Positions 42,795 to 51,748 of a stretch of 64,000 bases of DNA are shown here, in pieces. The stretch's first letter is position 1; each line of letters opens with the position of its first letter. Source of the DNA: Planctomycetota bacterium. GTDB lineage: Bacteria > Planctomycetota > B15-G4. The position numbers were made by a program, and so were the translations under genes. The stretch is from assembly GCA_029259715.1 (NCBI GenBank), contig JAJDEP010000003.1:124001-188000 (forward strand). The letters are read 5' to 3'. The notes below the pieces were generated by a model, which saw only the letters and a list, made by a program, of their open reading frames with translations, had not been told where the DNA came from and did not search any database.

Positions 42795-43555
42795 GCACCG
42801 CACCCCTCGCCACCGGCTTCCTGAGCGTCACCGGCGTGCTCTTCCGCCGTGAGCTGAAGAGCTACTTCGCCACCCCCGTGGCCTTCGTGTTCACCTTCAT
42901 CTTCCTGTTCCTCGCCGGCATCTTCACCTTCTACCTCGGCGGGTTCTTCGAGCGCGGCCAGGCCGACCTGCAGCCCTTCTTCGCCTACCACCCCTACCTC
43001 TACCTGTTCCTGATCCCGGCCATCGCCATGCGGCTGTGGTCGGAGGAGCGCAAGTCGGGGACCATCGAGCTGCTGCTGACGCTGCCGGTGTCCATGAGCG
43101 CGGCGGTGCTGGGCAAGTTCCTCGCGGCGTGGTGTTTCACCGCCATCGTGCTGGCCTGCACCTTCCCGATCTGGATCACCGTCAACGTGTTGGGCTCGCC
43201 CGACAACGGCGTCATCGTCGCCAGCTACCTGGGCAGCCTGCTCATGGCCGGCACCTTCCTCGCCATCGGGGCCTGCGTCTCGGCCCTCACGAAGAACCAG
43301 GTCATCGCCTTCGTGGTGAGCGTGGTGGTCTGCTTCCTGTTCATCGTGGCCGGCCTGCCCGTGGTGCTCGGCTTCTTCGAGGGCTGGGTCTCCCAGGACG
43401 TGCTCGACATCATCGCCATGTCCAGCTTCCTGACCCACTACGAGGCGCTCGTGCGCGGCGTGGTCGACGTGCGCAACGTCCTCTACTTCCTGTCGCTGAT
43501 GGCGTTCTGGCTGGTGGCCGGCGCTGTCGCCATCGACACCAAGAAAGCGGCTTGA
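42791..43555 (+). CDS. ABC-2 permease, GldF-like
   Basis: A 254-residue membrane protein with about six hydrophobic helices. It starts with LFRRELKSYFATPVAFVFTFIF, the typical opening of GldF/NosY-type ABC-2 permeases, and continues with a short loop and AMRLWSEERKSGTIELLLTLP, the conserved cytoplasmic coupling segment. It follows its ATPase with a 4-bp overlap and precedes the GldG-like gene by 14 bp. It forms the membrane half of the transporter. Confidence 0.9.
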   Translation: MSTAPLATGFLSVTGVLFRRELKSYFATPVAFVFTFIFLFLAGIFTFYLGGFFERGQADLQPFFAYHPYLYLFLIPAIAMRLWSEERKSGTIELLLTLPVSMSAAVLGKFLAAWCFTAIVLACTFPIWITVNVLGSPDNGVIVASYLGSLLMAGTFLAIGACVSALTKNQVIAFVVSVVVCFLFIVAGLPVVLGFFEGWVSQDVLDIIAMSSFLTHYEALVRGVVDVRNVLYFLSLMAFWLVAGAVAIDTKKAA

Positions 43556-43569
43556 GGAGCGCACCGGAC

Positions 43570-45480
43570 ATGCAGAAGAAACTCAACCTCTCGCTGACCG
43601 CCCTGGGACTCGTCGCCCTGCTGGTCGTGTTCGTCAACGTCATCGCCGGGGTCGTGCTGCGCGGCGCCCGCTACGACCTGACGCAGAACGGCCTCTACAC
43701 CCTCACCGACGGGAGCCGCAACATCGTCGGCTCGCTGCAGGAGCAGGTGACGCTCAAGTACTACGTCTCGAGCAACATCGCCACCGACGCGCCGGGGCTG
43801 AAGCTGTACGCCGACCGCGCCCGGGAGCTGCTCGACGAGTACGCGGCCCTCAGCGGCGGCATGCTCGAGCTGCGCGTGATCGACCCCGAGCCCTTCAGCG
43901 AGGCCGAGGACGAGGCCGTCTCCGCGGGGTTGCAGGGGCTGCCCGCCAACGCCGCCGGCGATCTGCTCTACCTCGGCCTGGTGGGCACCAACGCCGTCGA
44001 CGACCAGGTGGTCATCCCCTTCCTCCACCCGGCCAAGGAGCAATTCCTCGAGTACGACCTCTCGCGGCTGGTGCACGAGCTCTCCGACCCCAAGCTGCCC
44101 GTGGTCGGCCTGCTGTCGTCGCTGCCGCTGCGGGGCGGACCGCCCCCCCTGCTGCAGGGCCAGGCGCCCCCGCCCCAGGGCTGGTTCATCGCGTCGCAGA
44201 TCGAGCAGCTGTTCGAGTTGCGCGATGTGGCCCCGACGACCGACTCCATCGACGACGATGTCGACATCCTCATGATCGTGCACCCCAAGGAGCTGGGCGA
44301 GCCCACCCTGCGGGCCATCGACGACTTCGCTCTGCGCGGCGGCAACCTGCTGGTGTTCGTCGACCCCCACGCGGAGGAGGAGATCGTCCCCACCAACCCG
44401 CAGAACCCCATGGCCTCGATGATGGCCCAGCGCAGCAGCGACATGTTCGAGCTGTTCGCGGCGTGGGGCATCCAGCTCATTCCCGGCATGGTGGCGGCCG
44501 ACCGCACGTATGCCCTGCAGGTGACGACGGGTAGCCAGGGACGCCCCGAGGGCGTCGACTACGTGAGCTGGCTCTCGCTCACCAACGAGGCCATGAACAC
44601 CGACGACACCATCACCGCCGGCCTCGGCGCGCTGCGCATGCCCAACGCCGGCGTGCTCGAGCCGCTGCCCGGCGCCACCACCACCTTCGAGCCGCTGGTG
44701 AGCACCACCGCCCAGGGCGCGACCATGCCCCTCGCGTCGATCCAGTTCATGCCCGAGCCCAAGGCCTTGCTGGCCGACTTCGTGCCCGGCGACAAGCCGC
44801 TGGTCCTCGCGGCGCGACTCAGCGGCCCCATCAGCGCCGCCTTCCCCGCGCGGCCGCCCGCGGACCTCGCCGAGGGCGCGGAGCCCCCCACACCCACCGC
44901 CCGCAGCGGCCGGCTCAACGCCATCGTCGTCGCCGACGCCGACATGCTCGCCGACCGCTGGTGGGTCTCGATCCAGAACATGTTCGGCATGCGCATGGCC
45001 ATGCCGCAGGCCAACAACGGCGACTTCGTCATCAACGCCCTCGAGAACCTCTCGGGCAGCGACGACCTGATCAGCATCCGCAGCCGCGGCAGCTACAGCC
45101 GGCCCTTCGAGCTCATCGACGACCTGCGCCGTCAGGCCGACCAGCGCTTCGCGGCCAAGGAGCGTGAGCTGCAGGCCCGGTTGACCGAGACCGAGGGCCA
45201 GATCTCCCGCCTGCAGAGCCAGCGCGAGGACGGCAGCTCGCAGCTGCTCACGGCCGAGCAGCAGGAGGCCATCGAGCAGTTCCAGCAGGAGCGCTTCGAG
45301 ACCCGCAAGGAGTTGCGCGACGTGCGCCACCAGCTCGAGACCGACATCGAGGGCCTGCAGACCCTGCTCAAGCTCGTCAACGTGCTGCTGGCGCCGCTGG
45401 TCATCGTGCTGCTCATGGCCCTGGCCGTGCGGGCCGGCGCCCGACGCCCGCGCACCGCCCCCCGCAAGGAGAGCGCCTGA
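43570..45480 (+). CDS. GldG-family ABC-type auxiliary protein
   Basis: A 636-residue protein with one membrane helix near residue 10-30 and a second near the C-terminus (LLAPLVIVLLMALAV), so most of it faces the periplasm. The segment YDLTQNGLYTLTDGSRNIVGSLQEQVTLKYYVS is the standard start of the GldG/ABC_transp_aux domain. A coiled coil (~530-600, rich in Arg/Gln/Glu) precedes the last helix. The ATG at 43570 has GAGGAG about 10 nt upstream. It overlaps the next gene by one base (TGATG), so expression is coupled. Confidence 0.88.
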   Translation: MQKKLNLSLTALGLVALLVVFVNVIAGVVLRGARYDLTQNGLYTLTDGSRNIVGSLQEQVTLKYYVSSNIATDAPGLKLYADRARELLDEYAALSGGMLELRVIDPEPFSEAEDEAVSAGLQGLPANAAGDLLYLGLVGTNAVDDQVVIPFLHPAKEQFLEYDLSRLVHELSDPKLPVVGLLSSLPLRGGPPPLLQGQAPPPQGWFIASQIEQLFELRDVAPTTDSIDDDVDILMIVHPKELGEPTLRAIDDFALRGGNLLVFVDPHAEEEIVPTNPQNPMASMMAQRSSDMFELFAAWGIQLIPGMVAADRTYALQVTTGSQGRPEGVDYVSWLSLTNEAMNTDDTITAGLGALRMPNAGVLEPLPGATTTFEPLVSTTAQGATMPLASIQFMPEPKALLADFVPGDKPLVLAARLSGPISAAFPARPPADLAEGAEPPTPTARSGRLNAIVVADADMLADRWWVSIQNMFGMRMAMPQANNGDFVINALENLSGSDDLISIRSRGSYSRPFELIDDLRRQADQRFAAKERELQARLTETEGQISRLQSQREDGSSQLLTAEQQEAIEQFQQERFETRKELRDVRHQLETDIEGLQTLLKLVNVLLAPLVIVLLMALAVRAGARRPRTAPRKESA

Positions 45481-46781
45481 TGGATCGCAAGCCCCTGATG
45501 CTGCTGGCCGTCCTGACGGTGGTGGCGGCGGCGCTGGCCCTCATGCTGAGTGACGACGACGGCAAGCGCGACGCCTCCGAGCTCGACGCCGCCCTGTTCC
45601 CCGACCTGCTCGCGCGCATCAACTCGCTGGGCGCCATCCGCGTCGTCACGGCCGATGAGGAGGTCACCGTCCGCCGCGACGGTGACGACTGGTTCGTCGA
45701 TCAGCTCGGCGCCTACCCGGCCGAGTTCGAAACGGTCAAGCAGGCCGCCGTGTCCGTGGCCAACCTGCGCCCGCTCGAGCCGAAGACCGCCAACCCCGCG
45801 CGCTGGCCCATGCTCGGCGTGCACGGGCCGGACGCCGTGTTGGACCCCTTCATCAAGGACGTCGCCACCACGAGTTCCATCAGCCTGACCGACATCAACG
45901 GCACCGACCTGGCCACGCTCATCGTAGGCAAGACCCGCCCCGGTCGCCCGCCCGCCCTGTACGTGCGGCGCGACGGCGAGGAGATCTCATGGCTGGCCGC
46001 GGGCGAGCTGCGCCTCCCCGCCGGGCGTGTGGGCTGGGTCGACACGCAGATCATGAACATCGGCCCCGAACGGCTCGGGCGCCTGATCATCGAGCACGAC
46101 GACGGCGAACGCATCGCCGCCTACCGCATCACCGAGGACGAACGCCAGTGGACCCTGGCCGACGTCCCCGCAGGCTACGAGCCGACCTTCGCCGGCGTCG
46201 CGTCGGGTCTCGCCAACGTGCTCTCGCGGCTGGCCTTCGAAGACGTCCGCTCCGAGGCACTGGTGCACTGGCCCGAGACCGGCCTGACCACCTCGACCTA
46301 CCTGGGCTTCGACGGCCTGATGGTCACCCTCACCTCCGCGGTGGTCGACGAGGAGACCCTGGTGCGCATCGAGGTCGGCGCCACCGACGACGAGCTGGCC
46401 TCGGTGTCGTTCGACGACCTGCCCACGCCGGCCGTGCTGGGCAGTCCCTCACCCCACGCGGGGGCGCCGGCCACCGAAGCGGACTTCATCGTGGACGACG
46501 ACGCATCGTCGGAGACGGCGATCGACACGTCGGGAACCACGTCGGCCGCTCTGGTGCGTGAGGCCCTCCACGCCGAGGTCGCGGCGCTGGCGGAGGCCGT
46601 GCGCGGCTGGGTCTATGTGATCCCGAGCTGGAAGGCCGGTTCAGTGCGCAAGCGCATGGACGAGCTGGTGACCCCCGTCGAGCCGGCCGAAGACGGGGCT
46701 TCAGAGCCCTTCGAGACCCCCGTCGACGACTCGGGCGAAGTGGCTCCCTCGGCCGGGAACGAGGACTCCGGCGGAAATTGA
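45480..46781 (+). CDS. DUF4340 protein of the Gld-type ABC operon
   Basis: A 433-residue protein with an N-terminal membrane helix (LMLLAVLTVVAAALALML) and a long exported part. VTVRRDGDDWFVDQLGAYPAEFETV, then LIVGKTRPGRPPALYVRRDG, is the DUF4340 pattern of tandem short beta units. The gene's start A overlaps the preceding TGA. Members usually accompany GldG-type genes. The likely job is periplasmic or membrane-surface assembly with GldG, not transport itself. The C-terminal ~60 residues are Pro/Glu/Asp-rich and probably disordered. Confidence 0.85.
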   Translation: MDRKPLMLLAVLTVVAAALALMLSDDDGKRDASELDAALFPDLLARINSLGAIRVVTADEEVTVRRDGDDWFVDQLGAYPAEFETVKQAAVSVANLRPLEPKTANPARWPMLGVHGPDAVLDPFIKDVATTSSISLTDINGTDLATLIVGKTRPGRPPALYVRRDGEEISWLAAGELRLPAGRVGWVDTQIMNIGPERLGRLIIEHDDGERIAAYRITEDERQWTLADVPAGYEPTFAGVASGLANVLSRLAFEDVRSEALVHWPETGLTTSTYLGFDGLMVTLTSAVVDEETLVRIEVGATDDELASVSFDDLPTPAVLGSPSPHAGAPATEADFIVDDDASSETAIDTSGTTSAALVREALHAEVAALAEAVRGWVYVIPSWKAGSVRKRMDELVTPVEPAEDGASEPFETPVDDSGEVAPSAGNEDSGGN

Positions 46782-46847
46782 GCCCGCGCGAGGAGCCCGC
46801 AACCGCCGCCCTCAAGGCGGAGCGTGGCCCCCGTCGATAGAGCTTCC

Positions 46848-47348
46848 ATGGCCACGATGGAAGCCTTCACCACCACCAGCAAGACGGCCCTGCGCTTCAC
46901 GCCGGCTCGTCGTCTGATCGGTTTCATGTTGCTGGGCTGCGTCACCGCCTTCTGCGTGCCGCGCCTGGTCGACGCCCGGTCGAGCCTCACGACCCTCACC
47001 CTCGTGCCCACCCTGCAGCAAGTGCGCAACGCCATCGACATCTATTGGCTGCAGCACCACGAGCACCCGGGACGCCGCGGCGAGCTCGAGCTGCGCCAAC
47101 AGCTGCTCGAGACCACCAACCGCCAGGGGCGGCCCGGCACCGGCCCCGAACACCGCTACGGCCCCTATCTCGACAGCGCCCTGATCCCCATGAACCCCAT
47201 CGAGGGCGGCAACACGGTGCGGGTGGTCGACACCATGCCCATGGAGCCGATCGGCCTCGAGGCGTGGATCTATTGCTGGCGCACCGGCGTCTGGCGCGCC
47301 AACAGCCACGGCGAGACCCAATCGGGCAACCGCTTCTTCGACCTGTAG
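46848..47348 (+). CDS. Pseudopilin-like membrane-anchored protein
   Basis: A 166-residue protein. I use the ATG at 46848; an ATG at 46857 and a GTG at 46824 are alternatives. A single N-terminal hydrophobic helix (RRLIGFMLLGCVTAFCV) is followed by TLVPTLQQVRNAIDIYWLQHHEHPG and, near the end, GLEAWIYCWRTGVWRANS. The pattern of helix, then -YWLQHHEHPG-, then -GPYLDSALIPMNP- resembles the head of GspG-type major pseudopilins. The GFTLIE prepilin site is missing, so it is at best an unconventional relative. It lies 66 bp after the Gld-type operon; TATACT at 47364-47369 follows it. Confidence 0.5.
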   Translation: MATMEAFTTTSKTALRFTPARRLIGFMLLGCVTAFCVPRLVDARSSLTTLTLVPTLQQVRNAIDIYWLQHHEHPGRRGELELRQQLLETTNRQGRPGTGPEHRYGPYLDSALIPMNPIEGGNTVRVVDTMPMEPIGLEAWIYCWRTGVWRANSHGETQSGNRFFDL

Positions 47349-47471
47349 GCCCCGCGCAGGACCTATACTGCGGCCCTCCCCGCGACCGTTGTTGTCGCGG
47401 CATGCCGAGGGCGGCGACGGGCGGTCGCCCGTGCTTGGCGGTGCGGGGTGCCAGCAGAGTCGGAGGGGCGC

Positions 47472-49127
47472 ATGGGTCGCGCGGTCGAACAGGGCGCCGA
47501 GGACGGACCGGAGCGTCCGCGCCACATCGACACCGTCTACCTGGCCGGGCTCCGGCAGGACCTCGACACGCCCATCACCGGCATCATCGGTTACGCCGAG
47601 ATGCTGCTCGAGGACGCCGGCCCCGACGAGGACGGCTACCGCGAGGACCTGGGCAAGATCCTCGACGCCGGGCGCGGCCTCGAGTCCATGGTGCACCAGC
47701 TGTTCGACGCCAAGATGCTCGAGCAGGGCGAGTTCGACCCGACCCAGCTGGGGTCGAGCATCCGCCACGAGCTGCGCACGCCCCTCAACCACATCATCGG
47801 CTACGCCGAGCTGCTCATCGAGGAGGCGGAGGACGCCGGACAGAACGCCCGCCGCGACGACCTGCGCAAGATCCGCAGCTCGGGCAAGATCCTGCTCGAG
47901 CTCATCGAGGACCTGTTGAGCACCACCGAGCAGGCCACCGAGCTCGAGCTTTCGGGCAGCGAGCTGACCTCGGTGGCCAGCGCCGTGGCCTCCAGCTTCG
48001 AGAAGATCGAGGACGAGTCGCGCACCGACAAGAACCTGCGCGGGCGGCTGCTCGTGGTCGACGACAACGAGATCAACCGCGACATGCTCACGCGTCGGCT
48101 GACCCGCCAGGGCCACGAGGTGGAGACCGCCGCCCACGGGCGCGCGGCCCTCGCGATGCTGAAGGAGTCGCCCTTCGATCTGGTGCTGCTCGACATCCTC
48201 ATGCCCGAGCTCAACGGCTACCAGGTGCTCGAGGCCATGAAGCAGGACGAGGCCATGCGGCACATCCCCGTGATCATGGTCACGGCCCTCAACGAGATGG
48301 ACAGCACCGTGCTGTGCATCAAGATGGGCGCCGAGGACTACCTGCACAAGCCGTTCAACCCGACCCTGCTCAAGGCTCGGGTCGAGGCCTGCCTCGAGAA
48401 GAAGAAGCTGCGTGACCGCGAGGCCGAGCACCTCGCGCGCATCGAGGACGAGCAGCGCAAGAGCGACGGCCTGCTGCGCGTGATCCTGCCCGACCCGGTG
48501 GTCGAGGAGCTCAAGCAGACCGACGCCGTGCGCCCGCGCCGCTACGACGGCGTGGCGGTGCTCTTCACCGACGTGGTCGGCTTCACGCCGTGGTGCGAGG
48601 GCCGCGAGCCGGAGGAGGTGGTCGCCCGGCTGCAGGAGCTCGTGGAGGAGTACGAGCGCATCGCCCGGCGCTTCCGACTGCAGAAGATCAAGACCATCGG
48701 CGACGCCTTCATGGGCGCGGCGGGGTTGCTCGATCCCGTGGAGAACCCGGTGCTCAATAGTGTCCAATGCGGCCTGGAGATGATCCGCGTCGCCAACGAG
48801 CTGCAGGCGGCGTGGAACGTGCGCATCGGCATCCACGTGGGCCCGGTGGTCGCGGGTGTCCTGGGCAAGCAGCAGTACCTCTACGATCTGGTCGGGGACA
48901 CGGTGAACACGGCCTCACGCATGGAGAGCCACGGCACGCCGGGGGCGATCACCCTCAGCCGCACAGCCTGGGACTCCATCGACGCCGTGGCCGAGGGCGA
49001 GTCCCGCGGCGTCGTGCAGGTGAAGGGCAAGGGCGAGTTCGAGCTGATGCGCTTCGTGCGCTTCAAGCCGGGTGCGCCGGGGCCCGACGAGCCGCAAGGG
49101 GGTAAGCCGCAGGAGAGCGACGCGTGA
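47472..49127 (+). CDS. HisKA-HisKA-receiver-class III adenylate cyclase fusion
   Basis: A 551-residue signalling protein. The ATG at 47472 has GGAGGGG 5 nt upstream. Residues ~20-85 and ~90-155 are two HisKA-like helical hairpins. The second has RHELRTPLNHIIGYAELLIEEA with phospho-acceptor H99; the first has Gln where His should be (RQDLDTP). No HATPase domain follows, so it cannot phosphorylate itself. A receiver domain (~191-310) has D197/D198, acceptor D241, T271 and K293. The class III cyclase domain (~355-530) has metal residues D367 and D411, adenine-selecting K407 and D472, and N479/R483, so it should make cAMP. GTGA overlap with the phosphodiesterase gene couples the two. Confidence 0.88.
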   Translation: MGRAVEQGAEDGPERPRHIDTVYLAGLRQDLDTPITGIIGYAEMLLEDAGPDEDGYREDLGKILDAGRGLESMVHQLFDAKMLEQGEFDPTQLGSSIRHELRTPLNHIIGYAELLIEEAEDAGQNARRDDLRKIRSSGKILLELIEDLLSTTEQATELELSGSELTSVASAVASSFEKIEDESRTDKNLRGRLLVVDDNEINRDMLTRRLTRQGHEVETAAHGRAALAMLKESPFDLVLLDILMPELNGYQVLEAMKQDEAMRHIPVIMVTALNEMDSTVLCIKMGAEDYLHKPFNPTLLKARVEACLEKKKLRDREAEHLARIEDEQRKSDGLLRVILPDPVVEELKQTDAVRPRRYDGVAVLFTDVVGFTPWCEGREPEEVVARLQELVEEYERIARRFRLQKIKTIGDAFMGAAGLLDPVENPVLNSVQCGLEMIRVANELQAAWNVRIGIHVGPVVAGVLGKQQYLYDLVGDTVNTASRMESHGTPGAITLSRTAWDSIDAVAEGESRGVVQVKGKGEFELMRFVRFKPGAPGPDEPQGGKPQESDA

Positions 49128-49894
49128 AGGTCTCCATGCTCGCCTCGGCGTCCGGGTCCACGGACGACTCGCTGCAGTACGTCTCGACCTTCATCGTCGA
49201 CCAGGTGGTGGCCATCGATGCCGGCTGCCTCGGCGCCTGGAAGACCCCCGAAGACCAGTCGCAGATCGAGCACGTCTTCCTGACCCACACCCACGCCGAC
49301 CACGTGGCCACCCTGCCCATCTTCGTCGAGAACGTCTACGACCCGGCCACCCGGCCCGTGGTCGTCCATGGCAGCGGGGCCGTGCTCGACAGCCTCAAGC
49401 GCGACATCTTCAACGACCGGGTCTGGCCCGACTTCATCGAGCGGCTCGCCCCCGAGGGCCGTCCCTTCCTCGAATTGCACGAGGTGCGCCAGGACGAGGC
49501 GGTCGAGGTGGCCGGACTGAATATCACGCCGGTTCCGGTCGACCACCTCGTGCCCACCTTCGCCTATGTCGTCGACGACGGGCACGCCAGCGTGATCTTC
49601 GGCGCCGACACCGCGCCCACCCAACGGCTCTGGGAAGTGGCCGCCGACCTGACCAACCTGAAGGCCGTCTTCCTCGAGTGCGCCTTCCCCAACGACATGC
49701 AGTGGCTCGCCGACCTCTCGGGGCACATGACGCCGCGCCAGTTCGCCCTCGAAGCCGCCAAGGCGCCCCTCGATGTCCCCCTCGTGGCCGTGCACATCAA
49801 GCCGCGCTACCGGCGCCAGACCATCGCCGAGTTGTCGGCTCTCGACCTGCCCCGGCTGACCATCGCCAAGGGCGGCGGCATCCACGAGTTCTGA
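49124..49894 (+). CDS. Class II 3',5'-cyclic-nucleotide phosphodiesterase (MBL fold)
   Basis: A 256-residue metallo-beta-lactamase-fold enzyme likely to hydrolyse cAMP. THTHADHV (H55, H57, D59, H60) is the metal motif. PVDHLVPTFAYVV (His), IFGADTAPT (Asp), LSGHMTPRQ and VAVHIKPRY (His) supply the remaining ligands expected of the PDE1/CpdP class II family. The absence of a signal peptide puts it in the cytoplasm with the cyclase. The GTG start shares GTGA with the end of the cyclase gene (49124-49127), so synthesis and degradation are probably produced at a fixed ratio. No cAMP receptor gene is nearby. Confidence 0.82.
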   Translation: MKVSMLASASGSTDDSLQYVSTFIVDQVVAIDAGCLGAWKTPEDQSQIEHVFLTHTHADHVATLPIFVENVYDPATRPVVVHGSGAVLDSLKRDIFNDRVWPDFIERLAPEGRPFLELHEVRQDEAVEVAGLNITPVPVDHLVPTFAYVVDDGHASVIFGADTAPTQRLWEVAADLTNLKAVFLECAFPNDMQWLADLSGHMTPRQFALEAAKAPLDVPLVAVHIKPRYRRQTIAELSALDLPRLTIAKGGGIHEF

Positions 49895-50019
49895 GGCCGG
49901 GACGGCCCCGCCCCAGGGCCTGGTCCGGCACGTCCCGGGGCTGGCCGGGCGTCCTGCCGAACGAGTACCTTGGGTGGCCCTGCGGGGTTCCCCCCCGAGC
50001 AAGTGCGAGAGGAGAAGTG

Positions 50020-50520
50020 ATGAAGACCGTCCTGACCATGCTCGTGCTGATGGCCTCGATCACCGCCGGATGCGGCGCCGTCGATGCCTGGACCGAGACC
50101 CGCGCCGCCAGCGGCGTGCTCAGCAGCGCCCGCAACGCCATGGCCGCCGAGGACTACGAGCGGGCCCTCGCCTTGTACGAGACCGTGCTCGACAACCCCG
50201 ACCACGACACCGAGGTGCGGGCCGAAGCCCGTCTCAACCTCGCCCTGGTCTACCTCGCGAACGGGTTCCCCAACCGCAACGTCGTCGAGGGGCTGAATCG
50301 CCTCGCCGACCTGCGCGACAAGCACCCGACCTACCGCGCTCCCGAGGTGCGCACGCTGCTCCAGCTGCTGATGGACAAGCAGCACGGTGTCGACGACGCC
50401 AGCGGACTCTCGGGCGAGATCTCCCGCCTGCAGGCCGAGCTGGCCGCCGCGCGCAACGAGGTCGAGCGCATGCGCGAGGCCGTGCGCCAGGCCGCCGACT
50501 CGGCCCTCGACGACGGCTGA
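50020..50520 (+). CDS. Small lipoprotein with helical (TPR-like) region
   Basis: A 166-residue lipoprotein. The ATG at 50020 has GAGAGGAGAAG directly upstream. The signal peptide ends ASITAGC, a good lipobox, with C18 as the lipidated residue. Residues ~35-120 form two or three helix pairs (ALALYETVLDNPDHDTEVRAEARLNLALVYLANGF) that look like TPR units. The last ~40 residues are a coiled coil (ISRLQAELAAARNEVERMRE). It may scaffold an envelope complex. A TACCTT element at 49966-49971 is a possible -10. Confidence 0.78.
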   Translation: MKTVLTMLVLMASITAGCGAVDAWTETRAASGVLSSARNAMAAEDYERALALYETVLDNPDHDTEVRAEARLNLALVYLANGFPNRNVVEGLNRLADLRDKHPTYRAPEVRTLLQLLMDKQHGVDDASGLSGEISRLQAELAAARNEVERMREAVRQAADSALDDG

Positions 50521-50573
50521 CCCCGCGGGGTCTCCGACGCCGGAGCCGAGCCGACGCATCACGACGCTGCGGT

Positions 50574-51527
50574 CTACAGGCCGCGGGCGCTCACCAGCTC
50601 CAGGGTCTCGTCCTCGCCTTCCTTGGTCTCGTAGATGAAGCCGATGCCGGGAGCGTAGAACTTGTGCTCCTTGGCGTCGGGCTCCGGCGGCAGGAAGTCG
50701 AAGGTCTCGATGCAGTCGCGGAACTTGCCGAGTTCGATGTCCACGTCGACACCGGCGGCGAGCACGGTGGCCGCGTCCTCGGCCTCACCGAGCCACCACT
50801 CCTGCCGGTAGGTCGTGCCGACGTTACCGATCGGATCGCCGAGCATGACGATGCCGGGCTTGGCGCCGTCGACGCCGGCCAGCCATGAGCCGTCGATGTT
50901 CGCCACGAACCCGTCCTCGAAGTTGAACGAGATCTCGCCGAAGTACCAGACGTTGCCGTCATCGTCCTGGGCGTACCAGTCGATGGTCGACTCCACCGGC
51001 ATGGAGCGGCCGTCGGCCTCCTCGATGAAGACCTCGTCGAGCACGGCGATGCACTCGACGCCCATGATCTCGCGGGTGTCCGTGAGCACCGTGACGGTGA
51101 TCGTCTCAAGCCCGTCCTCCGTGTCGGACATGTAGACCCACTCGGCGCCCACCGGGAAGGGCAGATACTCGTTGTCGACCGGGTTCGGCGCGTCGGACTC
51201 GTCGTTGAAGTCCTCGGGGTCGATGATCGGGTCGTAGGACCCGCCGCCCAGCTTTTCGCACAGTTCGAGGCGCGCCTCGAACTGGTCGGCCGCGAGGTTC
51301 TTCGACTCGCTGAATGCGGCCCGGGCCTCCTGCAGGCAGTCGCGCCGGTCCTCGGGGTCGTCGATGTTGAAGCAAGCCGCGACGCTCGCCTTCAGTTCCT
51401 CAAAGCGCTCGAACTTGGCCGACTCCCGCTGCAACAAGGCCGTCTGCTCGCACACGTCGGCGGCCAGGGCCGCTGTGCTCATGCCGGCCAGCAGGCCGAG
51501 GGTCGTGATGATGTCGATGGAACGCAT
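50574..51527 (-). CDS. Secreted protein of unknown function
   Basis: A 317-residue exported protein. I use the ATG at 51527, with GGAG 8 nt upstream, rather than the GTG at 51536, which sits on top of that site. The signal peptide ends AALA before A-D. An acidic helical stretch (~25-95) with four cysteines follows. Residues ~110-315 contain a beta-rich domain starting YLPFPVGAEWVYMSDTEDG and ending KFYAPGIGFIYETKEG. The G-A-E-W-x-Y to Y-x-G-x-G-x-x-Y-E pattern is common in exported DUF-type proteins of unknown role. No neighbour suggests a function. Confidence 0.65.
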   Translation of the reverse strand: MRSIDIITTLGLLAGMSTAALAADVCEQTALLQRESAKFERFEELKASVAACFNIDDPEDRRDCLQEARAAFSESKNLAADQFEARLELCEKLGGGSYDPIIDPEDFNDESDAPNPVDNEYLPFPVGAEWVYMSDTEDGLETITVTVLTDTREIMGVECIAVLDEVFIEEADGRSMPVESTIDWYAQDDDGNVWYFGEISFNFEDGFVANIDGSWLAGVDGAKPGIVMLGDPIGNVGTTYRQEWWLGEAEDAATVLAAGVDVDIELGKFRDCIETFDFLPPEPDAKEHKFYAPGIGFIYETKEGEDETLELVSARGL

Positions 51528-51748
51528 GCTCTTCACTCCAGGTGAGGGTTTCGTTGCGTGCGCCGCGAGTCATTCGTCGCGCGGCACGAACGAACCTAGG
51601 CGCCCGCGAAGGCGCCGGAGTGATGGGTGCGTGAACGCAATCCTGGCGTCATCCGCCGCCTGCGTCCCGTCTGGGCGGCGAGGGCGACGCGGTCATTGAC
51701 GGGTCGCCCTCGTGCGATAACCTTGCCATCACCTCGGGGACATCCACC

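Noticed and set aside
50519..50532. GACCCCGCGGGGTC, a perfect 14-bp palindrome across the stop of the small lipoprotein gene.
   Set aside because: It is all G/C at its core with no loop or T-run, so it neither forms a good terminator nor has a regulator context; possible but unsupported.
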